The notes: generated by a model from the letters alone, not told the origin. A stretch of 35,634 nucleotides of DNA from Oscillospiraceae bacterium (GCA_031261635.1 JAISJH010000119.1:1-35634), one strand, 5' to 3'. Shown: positions 7,150-15,839, numbered from the stretch's first letter. Numbers and translations: made by a program.

Positions 7150-7216
7150 GCGTCCCTCCGCACCCCCCGTCCAAACCTTCGTCTCTGATATTTGATATTT
7201 GATAACTGTTAACTAT
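7150..7216. repeat. Family C repeat with linker word between divergent promoters
   Basis: CCCCGTCCAAACC is followed by CGTCTCTGATATTTGATATT and TGATAACTGTTAAC. Reversed, this is the same order (family C word, then GTTTGGACGGGG) seen after dacF at about 29262-29325 and after hprK at 31217-31260. It separates the SLH and MATE promoters. Confidence 0.65.
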
Positions 7217-7231
7217 AAGTAAAATTGGTAC

Positions 7232-7260
7232 TTGCTATTTGCGCATATCTGTAGTATAAT
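7232..7260 (+). promoter_or_regulatory. Promoter of the MATE-to-tatD operon
   Basis: TTGCTA (7232-7237), 17 bases, TATAAT (7255-7260). The expected transcript start near 7267 leaves about 24 bases before the GTG start. No other promoter is obvious before the next gap at 15749, so it may drive the whole run of coupled genes. Confidence 0.75.
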
Positions 7261-7290
7261 AGGAGCTAATTGCTAATTGGAGGTAGAAAC

Positions 7291-8802
7291 GTGTTCTCAA
7301 AAGCTCTCGCAGCCGCTAAATCTATGTTCGGGCCGCAGGATATGACTGTCGGCAAGCCTATGAGCGTTATGCTCAAATTCACTATCCCGCTGCTTCTCGG
7401 CAACATCGCGCAGATTGCCTACAACTTCGTCGACAGCATTATCGTCGGGCAGTACAACGGGCCGGACGCGCTCTCGGCTATCGGCGTTACTATGTCGATA
7501 CAGTTTATGTTCGCGGTGTTCTTTATGACGTTCGGAACCGGCGTCAGCATTATGGTTTCGCAATACTTCGGCGCGAAGGACAAGGAGAACCTTTCAAAAA
7601 CCTGCGGACAGGCGCTTATACTAATTCTGCTCGCAACGGCCTTCGCTATGGTGCTGGGGCTTATCCTGTCCGACCCGATTCTCCGCGCTATCAACTGCCC
7701 GGAGAACGTTTTCCAGAACGCCAGCACATTCCAGAGGATTATGTTTATCGGCTTCATAGGTATGGGCTTCTATAACGTACTCTCCGGCGTACTCCGCGGG
7801 CTTGGGGACTCTACATATCCGCTGATAATACTACTCGGCTGTACGGTGCTGAACATCGTGCTTGCGATATGGTTTGTCGCACCGCCCGAGAAACTCTGGG
7901 GAATAGGGCTTGGGCGCGGAGTAGCGGGTTCGGCCTGGGCGACGGTTATCGCGCAGACGCTCTCAGCGGTCGTGTGCCTTATCCGTCTGCTTCGTATGAA
8001 AGACGTCGTTACGATTAACCGCGCGAGTATGAAGCTCACAAAGCGTATTGTCGGGCAAATCGTTCGTATCGGCGTACCGAGCGGTATCCAACAGCTGATT
8101 ATGTCGTTCAGCTTCGTGCTTGTTCAGAGCCTTATAAATAAGGTGGTAATCCCGTTCAACCTCGCGGACGGCTCACAGGCTAGCTACGCTGTGCGAAACT
8201 CTATCTTTGTCGCGGTCAATACGGCGGTTATGCGTGTAGACAGCGTGGCAATGATGCCGGCGCAGACGTTCAACCAGGTCGCGAGTACCTTCACGGGGCA
8301 AAATATCGGCGCAGGTAAAATCGACCGCGTTATGAAGGGTACGCGAACCTGCCTCGCGATGGCTGTCGGTATATCCGCTGTCGTCGTCGTCGCAATACTC
8401 GTCTTTGGCGAATCGTTCTACCGTCTGTTTATTAACGCTCCGGACCCGCTTCTTACTGAAAAGATAGTTCAGGTCAGCGTACAGATGATGCACGTTATGG
8501 TAATCGGCTACATTATAATGGCGGTGGCGAACACGATAGGCGGCGTAATGCGCGGCGCGGGCGATACTATGGCGCAGCTGTTTATAATGGTCGCGACTAA
8601 TATCGTTATACGTATACCGTTAACCTATATAATGGTTCACCTCTCAAAAACTCCGGAATATCCCGAGGGCAAGCCGGAGGTGTTCTTTATAACAATGCTG
8701 ATAGCGTTTGGGCTGAACGTAATAGCGTCCTGCGTCTACTTCGCCACGGGCAAGTGGAAAACAAAGAGCGTAGTTCAGCAAAAGCTTCCGGAGCGGGTCT
8801 GA
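7291..8802 (+). CDS. MATE-family multidrug/sodium antiporter
   Basis: Predicted 503-residue inner-membrane transporter with 12 hydrophobic segments. GTG at 7291 is preferred because GGAGG (7279-7283) lies seven bases upstream; an in-frame TTG at 7270 falls at the expected transcript start. The N-terminal signature MSVMLKFTIPLLLGNIAQIAYNFVDSIIVGQY matches MatE domains, and the second domain repeats it from about residue 245 (IVRIGVPSGIQQLIMSFSFVLVQSLI). Members export cationic drugs or other organic compounds in exchange for H+ or Na+. The stop overlaps the next ATG (TGATG), so translation is coupled to the cysteine desulfurase gene. Linkage to polysaccharide genes raises the possibility of another substrate, but related lipid-flippase subfamilies cannot be told apart by eye. 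Confidence 0.85.
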   Translation: MFSKALAAAKSMFGPQDMTVGKPMSVMLKFTIPLLLGNIAQIAYNFVDSIIVGQYNGPDALSAIGVTMSIQFMFAVFFMTFGTGVSIMVSQYFGAKDKENLSKTCGQALILILLATAFAMVLGLILSDPILRAINCPENVFQNASTFQRIMFIGFIGMGFYNVLSGVLRGLGDSTYPLIILLGCTVLNIVLAIWFVAPPEKLWGIGLGRGVAGSAWATVIAQTLSAVVCLIRLLRMKDVVTINRASMKLTKRIVGQIVRIGVPSGIQQLIMSFSFVLVQSLINKVVIPFNLADGSQASYAVRNSIFVAVNTAVMRVDSVAMMPAQTFNQVASTFTGQNIGAGKIDRVMKGTRTCLAMAVGISAVVVVAILVFGESFYRLFINAPDPLLTEKIVQVSVQMMHVMVIGYIIMAVANTIGGVMRGAGDTMAQLFIMVATNIVIRIPLTYIMVHLSKTPEYPEGKPEVFFITMLIAFGLNVIASCVYFATGKWKTKSVVQQKLPERV

Positions 8803-9920
8803 TGATTTATCTTGACAATGCCGCGACTACTAAGCCTTGTCCCGCCGCCCTTGCCGCGTTATTGAAAACCGCTACGGAGGACTACGGCAACGCGTCCTCC
8901 GGGCATAGGCTCGGGAGGGCGGCGCGGGTAAGCGTTGAAAACTCACGCAAAGCCGTAGCCGCCGCGCTCGGCGCGCTCTCGCCAAACGCGATTATTTTCA
9001 CTTCGGGCGGGACGGAGGCAAACAATTTCGCGCTAACCGCCGCCGCAAACTATAATGGTAAGCGCGTGGGAAAGCACATTGTATCGACAATGGTTGAACA
9101 CGATTCCGTGCGCAACACCGTAGCGCAACTCGCGGAACGCGGCTTTGACGTAAGCTATATACAACCCGGGCGCGACGGGGCGATTAGCCCGGACGCGGTA
9201 GCGGAGGCAATACGCCCGGACACCGCGCTCGTGTCCGTTATGACAGTCTGCAACGAAACCGGCAATGTCTACGATACGGCGGCTATAGCAAAACTCGTCA
9301 AGGCGGCAAACCCTAAGACGCTTATGCATACGGACGCTGTACAGGCCTTTCGCAAGGTGAAATTTTCGCTTGACGGTATAGACTTCGCAACAGTCAGCGC
9401 ACACAAAATCGGCGGCGTAAAGGGAGTAGGCGCGGTATACATACGCCCCGGACTGCAAAACTCGCTGAAACCCATTATATTCGGCGGCTCGCAGGAAGCC
9501 GGGCTTCGCCCCGGGACTGAAAACGTCACCGGCATCGCCTCCTTCGGAGCGAGTTGTACAATTGATAATGGACAATTGATAATTGATAATTATTTGCGTG
9601 ATTTGTTGCTTTCTGGGTTGCCGTCTGTCGGCGGGATTGTTTTGGGGACGCCCTCTGCTCCGCATATTGTTGCGTTTGCTATACCCGGTATTCCCGGCGA
9701 AGTGTTGGCTAATTTCCTTGATAATAACGGTATCTGCATATCAAAGGGCGCGGCTTGTAAGCGCGGTAAGCGTAGCCACGTCTGGAGCGCGTTAGGTTTG
9801 CCGAATACGCTTGCGGACTCCGCTGTCCGTGTGAGCTTTTCCGGCGATAACAGCGAGAGTGATGTAACCAAGCTTTTGAAAAAATTGAAAGAGGCGAGTG
9901 AAGTTTTATGCCGCAGGTAA
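8802..9920 (+). CDS. Cysteine desulfurase-like PLP enzyme (NifS/IscS type)
   Basis: Predicted 372-residue class V aminotransferase-fold enzyme. These remove sulfur from cysteine for Fe-S clusters, tRNA thiolation or other uses. Visible features are the start MIYLDNAATTKPC, the stacking His in VEHDSV (His100), HTDAVQ (Asp178), the PLP lysine in SAHKIGG (Lys202) and a Cys in ISKGAACKRG (Cys319) at the position of the catalytic ISxGSAC cysteine. Starting at the ATG overlapping the MATE stop gives the family's exact N-terminus. Residues 252-264 (TIDNGQLIIDNY) are encoded by a family D repeat at 9555-9593, inserted without breaking frame between the GTENVTGIAS helix and the C-terminal domain. Leucine codons shift from mainly CTC/CTT/CTG before the insert to mainly TTG after it. 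No iscU is next to it. Confidence 0.85.
   Translation: MIYLDNAATTKPCPAALAALLKTATEDYGNASSGHRLGRAARVSVENSRKAVAAALGALSPNAIIFTSGGTEANNFALTAAANYNGKRVGKHIVSTMVEHDSVRNTVAQLAERGFDVSYIQPGRDGAISPDAVAEAIRPDTALVSVMTVCNETGNVYDTAAIAKLVKAANPKTLMHTDAVQAFRKVKFSLDGIDFATVSAHKIGGVKGVGAVYIRPGLQNSLKPIIFGGSQEAGLRPGTENVTGIASFGASCTIDNGQLIIDNYLRDLLLSGLPSVGGIVLGTPSAPHIVAFAIPGIPGEVLANFLDNNGICISKGAACKRGKRSHVWSALGLPNTLADSAVRVSFSGDNSESDVTKLLKKLKEASEVLCRR
9555..9593 (+). repeat. Family D repeat inside the cysteine desulfurase gene
   Basis: Three degenerate units of AATTGATAATGGACAATTGA type, matching the intergenic copies at 3998-4030 and 27449-27487 (in one or other orientation). It is 39 bases (13 codons) and is read in frame. 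Confidence 0.8.
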
Positions 9921-10852
9921 GTATAATCGTTCCTGTCTATAATTCCGAACAGTGGCTTGACGCCTGTATACAGAGCGTACTTGCACAAATTTTCACGGAC
10001 TGGGAGCTGATACTCCTTAACGACGGCTCAACAGATAATTCTGCGAAAATTTGCGCTTCATACGCGCAGGAACACGAGCGTATACATTTATACTCGCAGG
10101 AAAACGCCGGAGTGAGCGCGGCGCGAAATGCCGCGATATCACACGCAAAGGGGAAGTATATAGCCTTCCTCGACAGCGACGACTGTTACCGCCCGGAGTT
10201 TTTGAGCAGTTTACTGACGCCCGCTGAAAGGGATACTATCCCGGTGTGCAAGTGTACGCAGTATGAAAACGAAGTAATCCCGCTAACGCGTGAGGAAATG
10301 CTTGACGCGCTGTTTACTAAACGGCTTGAAGGTTCGCTGTTTAACGGCTTCTTAGTGCGCTTCCTCTTTTTGCGCGAGATAATCAACGCGCACTCGCTGC
10401 GCTTATCGGGGCGCTACCTGGAGGACGAGGTTTTTCTAATGGAATACCTTCTGCGTGACAAGCGCCCGCTGTCTGTTATCAATGAAGCGCTTTACGTCTA
10501 TAATGAAAACACAAACTCCGCGACGCGCCGGCATATTAACGATTTTAGCGCGATTTTTGAGGACGTTTTGGAGCGGAAAAAGAAAATCGCTGAAAACGCA
10601 AAATTAAACGTAGACTGGGACACAACAATCTGGGCGGGTTACCTAATAGCGGTTAGTAATCTCTTTGCCCCGGGCGGCAACGGTAACGCTAAAACATTAA
10701 AAACTCTCGCAAACTCCGAATTATTTCGCGGGGCAATAAAGCGTTACAAACCGCAAAATGTACAGAGCAGAAACAAGCGCATAGTGATTGCCCTAACAAG
10801 ACTAAAACAATACCGTTTAATCACGCTCTTATATAAGGTGAAAAACAGATGA
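9908..10852 (+). CDS. Family 2 glycosyltransferase
   Basis: Predicted 314-residue glycosyltransferase with a GT-A fold. The N-terminus VSIIVPVYNSEQWLDACIQS and the NDGSTDNSA segment are the nucleotide-sugar binding signature; DSDD (residues 89-92) is the metal-binding DxD. The remaining two thirds would determine the acceptor and are not recognisable. It acts at the inner face of the membrane on a lipid-linked or protein acceptor. The start lies within the last 13 bases of the cysteine desulfurase gene and the stop overlaps the next ATG (ATGA), so it belongs to the coupled run. Its pairing with an O-antigen ligase-like protein and a second glycosyltransferase suggests synthesis of a surface glycan. 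Confidence 0.85.
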   Translation: MPQVSIIVPVYNSEQWLDACIQSVLAQIFTDWELILLNDGSTDNSAKICASYAQEHERIHLYSQENAGVSAARNAAISHAKGKYIAFLDSDDCYRPEFLSSLLTPAERDTIPVCKCTQYENEVIPLTREEMLDALFTKRLEGSLFNGFLVRFLFLREIINAHSLRLSGRYLEDEVFLMEYLLRDKRPLSVINEALYVYNENTNSATRRHINDFSAIFEDVLERKKKIAENAKLNVDWDTTIWAGYLIAVSNLFAPGGNGNAKTLKTLANSELFRGAIKRYKPQNVQSRNKRIVIALTRLKQYRLITLLYKVKNR

Positions 10853-12363
10853 ACACAAACAGCGTACTCGTCAGAGGCTGTATAACAGTCGGGACAGGAA
10901 TAAAGAACGCGCTTTTGAAAAGCAACTTGGCGCGTATGTTAAATCACGACGGCGTGATAAGTACAAAATACCGGGAGAGCCGCGTAATGCTAATCATATC
11001 GCGGCTTATTAACCTGGTGCCGTACCTGCTGAACACGTTTTGCGCGCGGCACAGTAAGACGGTAGAACACAGCCTCGTTATACGCTTCCTCCGCGCCTAC
11101 GGCGAAGCGGAATACGCCGCGCTGTCATTCGCGGCGGCGGCGGTGTTACTATTCCCGCAGTCAAAGTGGAACAACGCCCTACCCTTCGCGGCGTTTATGG
11201 CAATGCTCCTGCTACACTGGCTCGCAAAAGGTGTAAAACCCGATAATTATTCATTATTCACTATTCATTATTCATTGAAGAACCCTTGGGTTGTGCTGTA
11301 CGGTATAGTGATATTCCTGTCAGTAGCGTTTTCAGTCGCGCCGACAACCTCGTTCAAGACCTTTCCGCGTTATGCGTCCTGTCTTATAGCGTTTTACCTG
11401 TTCGCGGATATTGAATGGGACAAGCGGAAATTGCAACGTATTATCGACTTCATTATTATCTGCGTCGCTATAGTATCGCTCTACGGTATATACCAGCGTT
11501 TCAATCTGCGCGTTAACCGCAGTACGGTTGACCTTGTTAACAATCCCTATATCGGGGCGCGGGTGTATTCGGTATATGAAAACTCTAATTCCTTCGGGTT
11601 TCTGCTGTGTCTGCTGTTGCCGTTTCCGCTCGTTAGCGCGGTATATGGTCCGAACCTCAAATTTTTTGGCTCCGCGATAATAAGCCGCAGATTTATAAGC
11701 GGTTGCACTTTTATAGCGGGGAGCGCGGCGCTGGTGCTGACGTTTTCGCGGGGTGCCTGGCTCGCCTTTGCAATCAGTATGATAATTTTTATCGCTCTGA
11801 CTAAGCCGAAGCTCCTGCCGGTGTTTATACTGCTTGGCGTAGTCGCTTTGCCGCTTATACCGGACAGCATTTTTAACCGCCTTATGACTATTTTTACAGG
11901 CGACACGTCTCTCTCAACCCGCGCGGATATCTGGACTGCGGGCGTAAACCTGTTTAAGAAAAGCCCGGTACTCGGCGCGGGTCTGGGGCTTGAAACAATT
12001 CAGCACTATATTATCGCAAACGATATGTACCCCTCTAACTGGAACATTTACATTCACGCGCATAATTTCCTCTTGCAGGTTGTCAATGAATTTGGTATCT
12101 TCGGCGTTTTGACCTTCTTCGGCGCGTTTTTCACATTGCTGAAAGCGGCCTTGCGTAACCGCGCTTCAAAGCTTTGCATAGCCTGCGCGACGGGTTTAAT
12201 AGGCATATTAGTCTGCGGTATCGCGGACTATCCGATTAGTTACCCGCGTATAATGCTCGCGTACTGGGTTGTTTTAGGAATAACATTCGCGGCGGTGCAG
12301 GTTCAGTTATCAAATATTAAATATCAAATATCAGATGACGCGCCCGGCGCGGGACGTGGGTGA
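10849..12363 (+). CDS. O-antigen ligase/polymerase-like membrane protein (Wzy_C family)
   Basis: Predicted 504-residue membrane protein with about 12 hydrophobic segments. The central TFSRGAWLAFAISMIIF and the large outer loop after it (FTGDTSLSTRADIWTAGVNLF...NWNIYIHAHNFLLQVVNEFG) match the Wzy_C/O-antigen ligase pattern, where a conserved Arg and His face the outside. In a Gram-positive such proteins polymerise or transfer lipid-linked glycans to the wall or to proteins. Two repeats are translated here: a family E word at 11243-11278 (residues about 132-143, NYSLFTIHYSLK, in a loop between helices) and a family C word at the end (from about residue 485, LSNIKYQISDDAPGAGRG), which replaces the natural C-terminus. 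The ATG overlaps the previous stop. Confidence 0.8.
   Translation: MNTNSVLVRGCITVGTGIKNALLKSNLARMLNHDGVISTKYRESRVMLIISRLINLVPYLLNTFCARHSKTVEHSLVIRFLRAYGEAEYAALSFAAAAVLLFPQSKWNNALPFAAFMAMLLLHWLAKGVKPDNYSLFTIHYSLKNPWVVLYGIVIFLSVAFSVAPTTSFKTFPRYASCLIAFYLFADIEWDKRKLQRIIDFIIICVAIVSLYGIYQRFNLRVNRSTVDLVNNPYIGARVYSVYENSNSFGFLLCLLLPFPLVSAVYGPNLKFFGSAIISRRFISGCTFIAGSAALVLTFSRGAWLAFAISMIIFIALTKPKLLPVFILLGVVALPLIPDSIFNRLMTIFTGDTSLSTRADIWTAGVNLFKKSPVLGAGLGLETIQHYIIANDMYPSNWNIYIHAHNFLLQVVNEFGIFGVLTFFGAFFTLLKAALRNRASKLCIACATGLIGILVCGIADYPISYPRIMLAYWVVLGITFAAVQVQLSNIKYQISDDAPGAGRG
11243..11278 (+). repeat. Family E repeat inside the O-antigen ligase-like gene
   Basis: Degenerate tandem ATTATTCATTATTCACTATT words, matching 25563-25595 upstream of glmS. 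Read in frame, it encodes a short loop between two membrane helices. Confidence 0.75.
12303..12340 (+). repeat. Family C repeat forming the C-terminus of the O-antigen ligase-like protein
   Basis: TTATCAAATATTAAATATCA followed by AATATCAGATGACG, then the GC word CGCCCGGCGCGGGACGTGGG and the stop TGA. It provides the last residues of the protein and reaches to just before the next gene's start. Confidence 0.75.
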
Positions 12364-12366
12364 GAG

Positions 12367-13272
12367 ATGAAGATTGTCGCCGTTACCTGGGGGCGCAATT
12401 GCGCGGCTACTTTGCCCCGCGCTGTTGACAGCGTATTGGGGCAGAGTTATGGGAATGTTGATTACTACCTCGTTGACAACGCTTCGGACGATAACACGCT
12501 TGAAATTATGAACCGTTACGCGGCTTCGTACGAGCGCGTTAAGGTTGTCGCCAATTCGCAAAACGATATGCGCGTGTTGTTTACGCTCCTGCCGGATTTT
12601 TACGCGCGTTATTCTGACGACGACGCGCTAATTATTCTTGACGCTGACGATGAATATACAGCCGATTGTTTTCAGTCGCTTGCGGATTCTATAGGCGAGC
12701 AGGATTTTCTGTGTTGCGGCAGTGACATTTTAGACGCTGAAAGCGGCGATTTGATTGAACAGCGCACCTGCGCCTATCCCAATAAGCCCTTTTTTATGCA
12801 AATCTATAATTTCCTGCGGACATTTTGGGGGAAGCTTATACCGTTTCGTACATTGAAACGCTGTTCGTTTGATATTCCCGCTGAAATGGTGTACGGCATT
12901 GACACGCTGTTCGCGCTTGAAGTTTATAAAAACTCTGAAAACTACGGCGTACTGCCCGGTACTCACCACCGCTACTATCTCTCGCGGAAAAGCGTATCGT
13001 ATCGTTTCGAGCCGCTTCGCTTCAAGTGGGATTTACTAATCGCGGACAGGGCGTTTGCCACTCTTGAAGCCAGAGGCGAACTCACCGCCGCGAACCGCGA
13101 CTATATCCGCAAGGTTCGGAGCGGCGCGATGTGGGAAACCTCACGCGCCATAAGCCGAAGCGGGAAGGCTTTGCAAATACCCGCCCTGCTCCTTAAAACC
13201 GGCGCCTTGCCGTATTTTATTTACGACACAATTTCACAAATATGCAATAAATATTTCTGGAGGAAAAAATGA
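12367..13272 (+). CDS. Family 2 glycosyltransferase (second)
   Basis: Predicted 301-residue GT-A glycosyltransferase. It begins with a β-strand KIVAVTWGRNCAATLPRAVDSVL and has DNASDDNT as the nucleotide-binding turn and LDADDEY (Asp92-Asp95) as the DxD. A weak ribosome binding site (GGGTGAG) lies just before the ATG, three bases after the previous stop. The stop overlaps the proS start (ATGA). It likely adds another sugar to the glycan made with the two upstream genes. Codons ending in T are more common than in the preceding glycosyltransferase. Acceptor and donor cannot be predicted. Confidence 0.8.
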   Translation: MKIVAVTWGRNCAATLPRAVDSVLGQSYGNVDYYLVDNASDDNTLEIMNRYAASYERVKVVANSQNDMRVLFTLLPDFYARYSDDDALIILDADDEYTADCFQSLADSIGEQDFLCCGSDILDAESGDLIEQRTCAYPNKPFFMQIYNFLRTFWGKLIPFRTLKRCSFDIPAEMVYGIDTLFALEVYKNSENYGVLPGTHHRYYLSRKSVSYRFEPLRFKWDLLIADRAFATLEARGELTAANRDYIRKVRSGAMWETSRAISRSGKALQIPALLLKTGALPYFIYDTISQICNKYFWRKK

Positions 13273-14987
13273 AAGTAACAAACCTAGTAGGCGACCGCTT
13301 CAAGGAGCGTCCCTCGGAAGCGTCCGTAGACAGCCACGCGCTAATGCTTCGCGGAGGGTATATTAAATTCGTCGGGAGCGGCCTGTACTCGCAGTTGCCG
13401 CCCTTACAGCGTATTACCCAAAAGATTGAGCGTATTATACGCGAGGAAATGAACGCGGTTGACGGGCAGGAAGTCCTGTTCCCTGTCGTAATGCCCGCCG
13501 CGCTCTGGCAGGAGTCCGGGCGTTATACCTCCGTGGGCGCGGAACTCGCCCGCTTTGAGGACAGGTCGGGCGCGGGACTGGTTCTCGGAATGACGCACGA
13601 GGAGGCCGCGGTATCGCTCGTCCGCGAGTTCGGGCAGACCTATACGCGCTACCCCTTTATGATTTATCAGATACAGACGAAATTCCGCGACGAGCCGCGC
13701 CCCCGCGCCGGTTTGATACGCACACGCGAGTTTACAATGAAAGACGGCTATTCATTCCACACTTCGCAGGAGGATATGGAGGCGTACTACAGCCGCGTAC
13801 ACAGAGCCTACGAAAACATCTACAGACGCGCAGGCTTACCGCAGGTTATATCTGTCGCGAGCGACAGCGGAATGATGGGCGGCAAAGTCGCCCACGAATT
13901 TATGCTGTTAACCCCAATCGGCGAGGACAGCATCGCGGTTTGCAACTGCGGCTACAGCGCAAACGTCGAGGCGGCTCCCGCGATTTTCAATAACGCGCCC
14001 ACTGCGGCGGCAGAGCGTGAACTCGTCGATACTCCGCGTATCGCCACTATTGAGGATATTCGCAAGCGTTTCAAAGTGGGTTTTGAGCAAACCTGTAAAG
14101 CGGTTGTGTATCAGGAGCGCGATACATTAAAATATATCGTGGTGTTTTTGCGCGGCGATATCGAAGCAAACGAAACAAAAATACGAAACCACCTTAAAAC
14201 AGATATTTTCCCCGCCGCGATTGACGAAAATTCCCCGCTGTTCGCGGGTTCTATAGGTCCCGTTAATCTGCCGGCTAACGTTACCGCGCTGTATGACAGT
14301 TCCTTGAAAAATCTGGAAAACCTCATATGCGGCGCGAATGTCAGTGAAAAACATTTTACCGGCGTGTCGCTGTCCCGCGATGTGGGAGGCATTGAATACG
14401 GCGATTTCGCAAAGGCGCAGTCCGGCGGGATTTGCCCTAAATGCGGACAGCTACCGCTGTCAATTGAGCGCGGTATAGAAGTCGGTAATATTTTCCAGCT
14501 CGGGACGAAATACAGCGAGGCTATGAATATGCGCTATTCCGATGAAAGCGGAAAACTTCAAACCCCGCTTATGGGTTGCTACGGAATAGGCGTGGGGCGG
14601 CTCGCGGCCTCGGTTTGCGAAGTATCGCGCGACGATTACGGTCCGATTTGGCCTATCTCAATCGCTCCCTGGGAGGTCGAGCTTGTGTGTTTACGTCCCG
14701 ACGACGCTGAAACCCACGCCGTTGCCGACGCGATTTACAAGGATTTACAGGCCGCCGGACTGGAGGTAATCTACGACGACCGCGCAATGTCAGCGGGCGC
14801 GGTATTCGCCGAAGCCGACCTGCTCGGTTCCCCCGTGCGCCTCGTAATCAGCCCGAAGAACCTCAAAGCGGACGCGCTCGAACTCGTCACGCGTGATAAA
14901 TCAGTCAAAACAACCACAACGCGCGAAAACGCCGTCCGCGACGTAGCGCAATTGGTGGTAAAACTCTACACGGAGCTAAATAAATGA
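13269..14987 (+). CDS. proS: Prolyl-tRNA synthetase
   Basis: Predicted 572-residue class II aminoacyl-tRNA synthetase that charges tRNA-Pro. The length and the editing (INS) domain between motifs 2 and 3 (about residues 230-390) are those of the bacterial type. Class II motif 2 is FRDEPRPRAGLIRTREFTMKD, with the preceding THEEA (TxE loop). Motif 3 is GCYGIGVGRLAA near residue 440, and the C-terminal anticodon-binding domain starts at PISIAPWEVELV. The ATG overlaps the upstream glycosyltransferase stop by four bases, so this essential gene is translated from the same transcript as the surface-glycan genes. No T-box leader can be present, since the upstream sequence is coding. Confidence 0.95.
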   Translation: MKVTNLVGDRFKERPSEASVDSHALMLRGGYIKFVGSGLYSQLPPLQRITQKIERIIREEMNAVDGQEVLFPVVMPAALWQESGRYTSVGAELARFEDRSGAGLVLGMTHEEAAVSLVREFGQTYTRYPFMIYQIQTKFRDEPRPRAGLIRTREFTMKDGYSFHTSQEDMEAYYSRVHRAYENIYRRAGLPQVISVASDSGMMGGKVAHEFMLLTPIGEDSIAVCNCGYSANVEAAPAIFNNAPTAAAERELVDTPRIATIEDIRKRFKVGFEQTCKAVVYQERDTLKYIVVFLRGDIEANETKIRNHLKTDIFPAAIDENSPLFAGSIGPVNLPANVTALYDSSLKNLENLICGANVSEKHFTGVSLSRDVGGIEYGDFAKAQSGGICPKCGQLPLSIERGIEVGNIFQLGTKYSEAMNMRYSDESGKLQTPLMGCYGIGVGRLAASVCEVSRDDYGPIWPISIAPWEVELVCLRPDDAETHAVADAIYKDLQAAGLEVIYDDRAMSAGAVFAEADLLGSPVRLVISPKNLKADALELVTRDKSVKTTTTRENAVRDVAQLVVKLYTELNK

Positions 14988-15748
14988 AAATCTTCGACAC
15001 TCACGCGCACTATAACGATGAAGCTTTTGATAACGACCGCGACGCGCTACTTAGCTCAATGCCGGAAAACGGCATTGAGCGCATTGTGGAAGTCGGCACG
15101 TCCATAGAAATCTCAAAACAGGCAATTGAACTCGCGGAAAAATACGAATTTATATACGCGACAGTAGGCATACACCCGGACGTAGTTAATAGTTATCAAA
15201 TATCAAATATCAGAGACGAGCTGCGGGTTTTAGCTCGCGCTCCTAAAGTTGTCGCAATCGGCGAAATCGGCTTAGACTACCACTACGAGGGCTACGACAA
15301 GACCGCGCAGGCTGAATTTTTCACGGCGCAGTTAACGCTTGCGCGGGAGCTGTCTTTGCCGGTTTGCGTACATTCCCGCGACGCGGCCGAGGATACTTTC
15401 AGGCTTTTGGAACCCTTCGGGGATTGCCGGATAATGCTGCACTGTTTCTCCGGCTCGGTCGAAACCGCCAAAATAGCCGCCGCGCGCGGCTACTACATCT
15501 CGGTAGGCGGCGTGCTGACGTTCAAGAACGCTAAAACGCTCCCGCAGGTAGTAGCCGCCTACCCGCGGGAGCTACTGCTACTCGAAACCGACTGCCCCTA
15601 CTTATCGCCAACGCCTCTGCGCGGTACGCGCAACAGTTCGCTGAATTTGCCGCTTGTTGTTGAGAAACTCGCGGAAATCTGGGGCGTTGAGGCGGCAGTT
15701 GCGGCGGAGGCGACATACGCAAACGCTTGTGGGTTCTATGGTTTGTAG
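14984..15748 (+). CDS. tatD: TatD-family metal-dependent DNase
   Basis: Predicted 254-residue TIM-barrel hydrolase of the TatD family (3'-5' exonuclease/quality-control nuclease in characterised members). Metal ligands are visible: DTHAHY (His7, His9), GEIGLDYH (Glu), VCVHSRDA and LHCFSGS (His), and ETDCPYLSPTPLRG (Asp). Residues about 68-78 (VNSYQISNIRD), between GIHPD and the helix ELRVLARAPK, are encoded by a family C repeat at 15185-15218; ordinary family members have a short acidic loop here. Active-site residues are not disturbed. The start overlaps the proS stop (ATGA), and the gene ends the coupled run. Confidence 0.9.
   Translation: MKIFDTHAHYNDEAFDNDRDALLSSMPENGIERIVEVGTSIEISKQAIELAEKYEFIYATVGIHPDVVNSYQISNIRDELRVLARAPKVVAIGEIGLDYHYEGYDKTAQAEFFTAQLTLARELSLPVCVHSRDAAEDTFRLLEPFGDCRIMLHCFSGSVETAKIAAARGYYISVGGVLTFKNAKTLPQVVAAYPRELLLLETDCPYLSPTPLRGTRNSSLNLPLVVEKLAEIWGVEAAVAAEATYANACGFYGL
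15185..15218 (+). repeat. Family C repeat inside tatD
   Basis: GTTAATAGTTATCAAATATC and then AAATATCAGAGACG, the standard family C word, read in frame. An almost identical sequence is intergenic at 29228-29262 and 31217-31243. Confidence 0.8.
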
Positions 15749-15790
15749 AGGCTGCGCGGGGCGTAGACGCGGCTAGTACGGATATTGGTG

Positions 15791-15799
15791 TGGTATAAT
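15791..15799 (+). promoter_or_regulatory. Extended -10 promoter of the MurF-Alr operon
   Basis: TGGTATAAT (15791-15799) is a perfect -10 with TG one base upstream. The sequence 17 bases further up (GGCTAG) is not a good -35, so recognition would depend on the extended -10. The next feature is the GGGAGGT ribosome binding site at 15827-15833. Confidence 0.6.
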
Positions 15800-15839
15800 G
15801 TAATTCAAATATAACACAGAGTTACCGGGAGGTGGCGAA

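Noticed and set aside
13000-13268. T-box leader before proS
   Set aside because: The upstream sequence is coding and overlaps the proS start.
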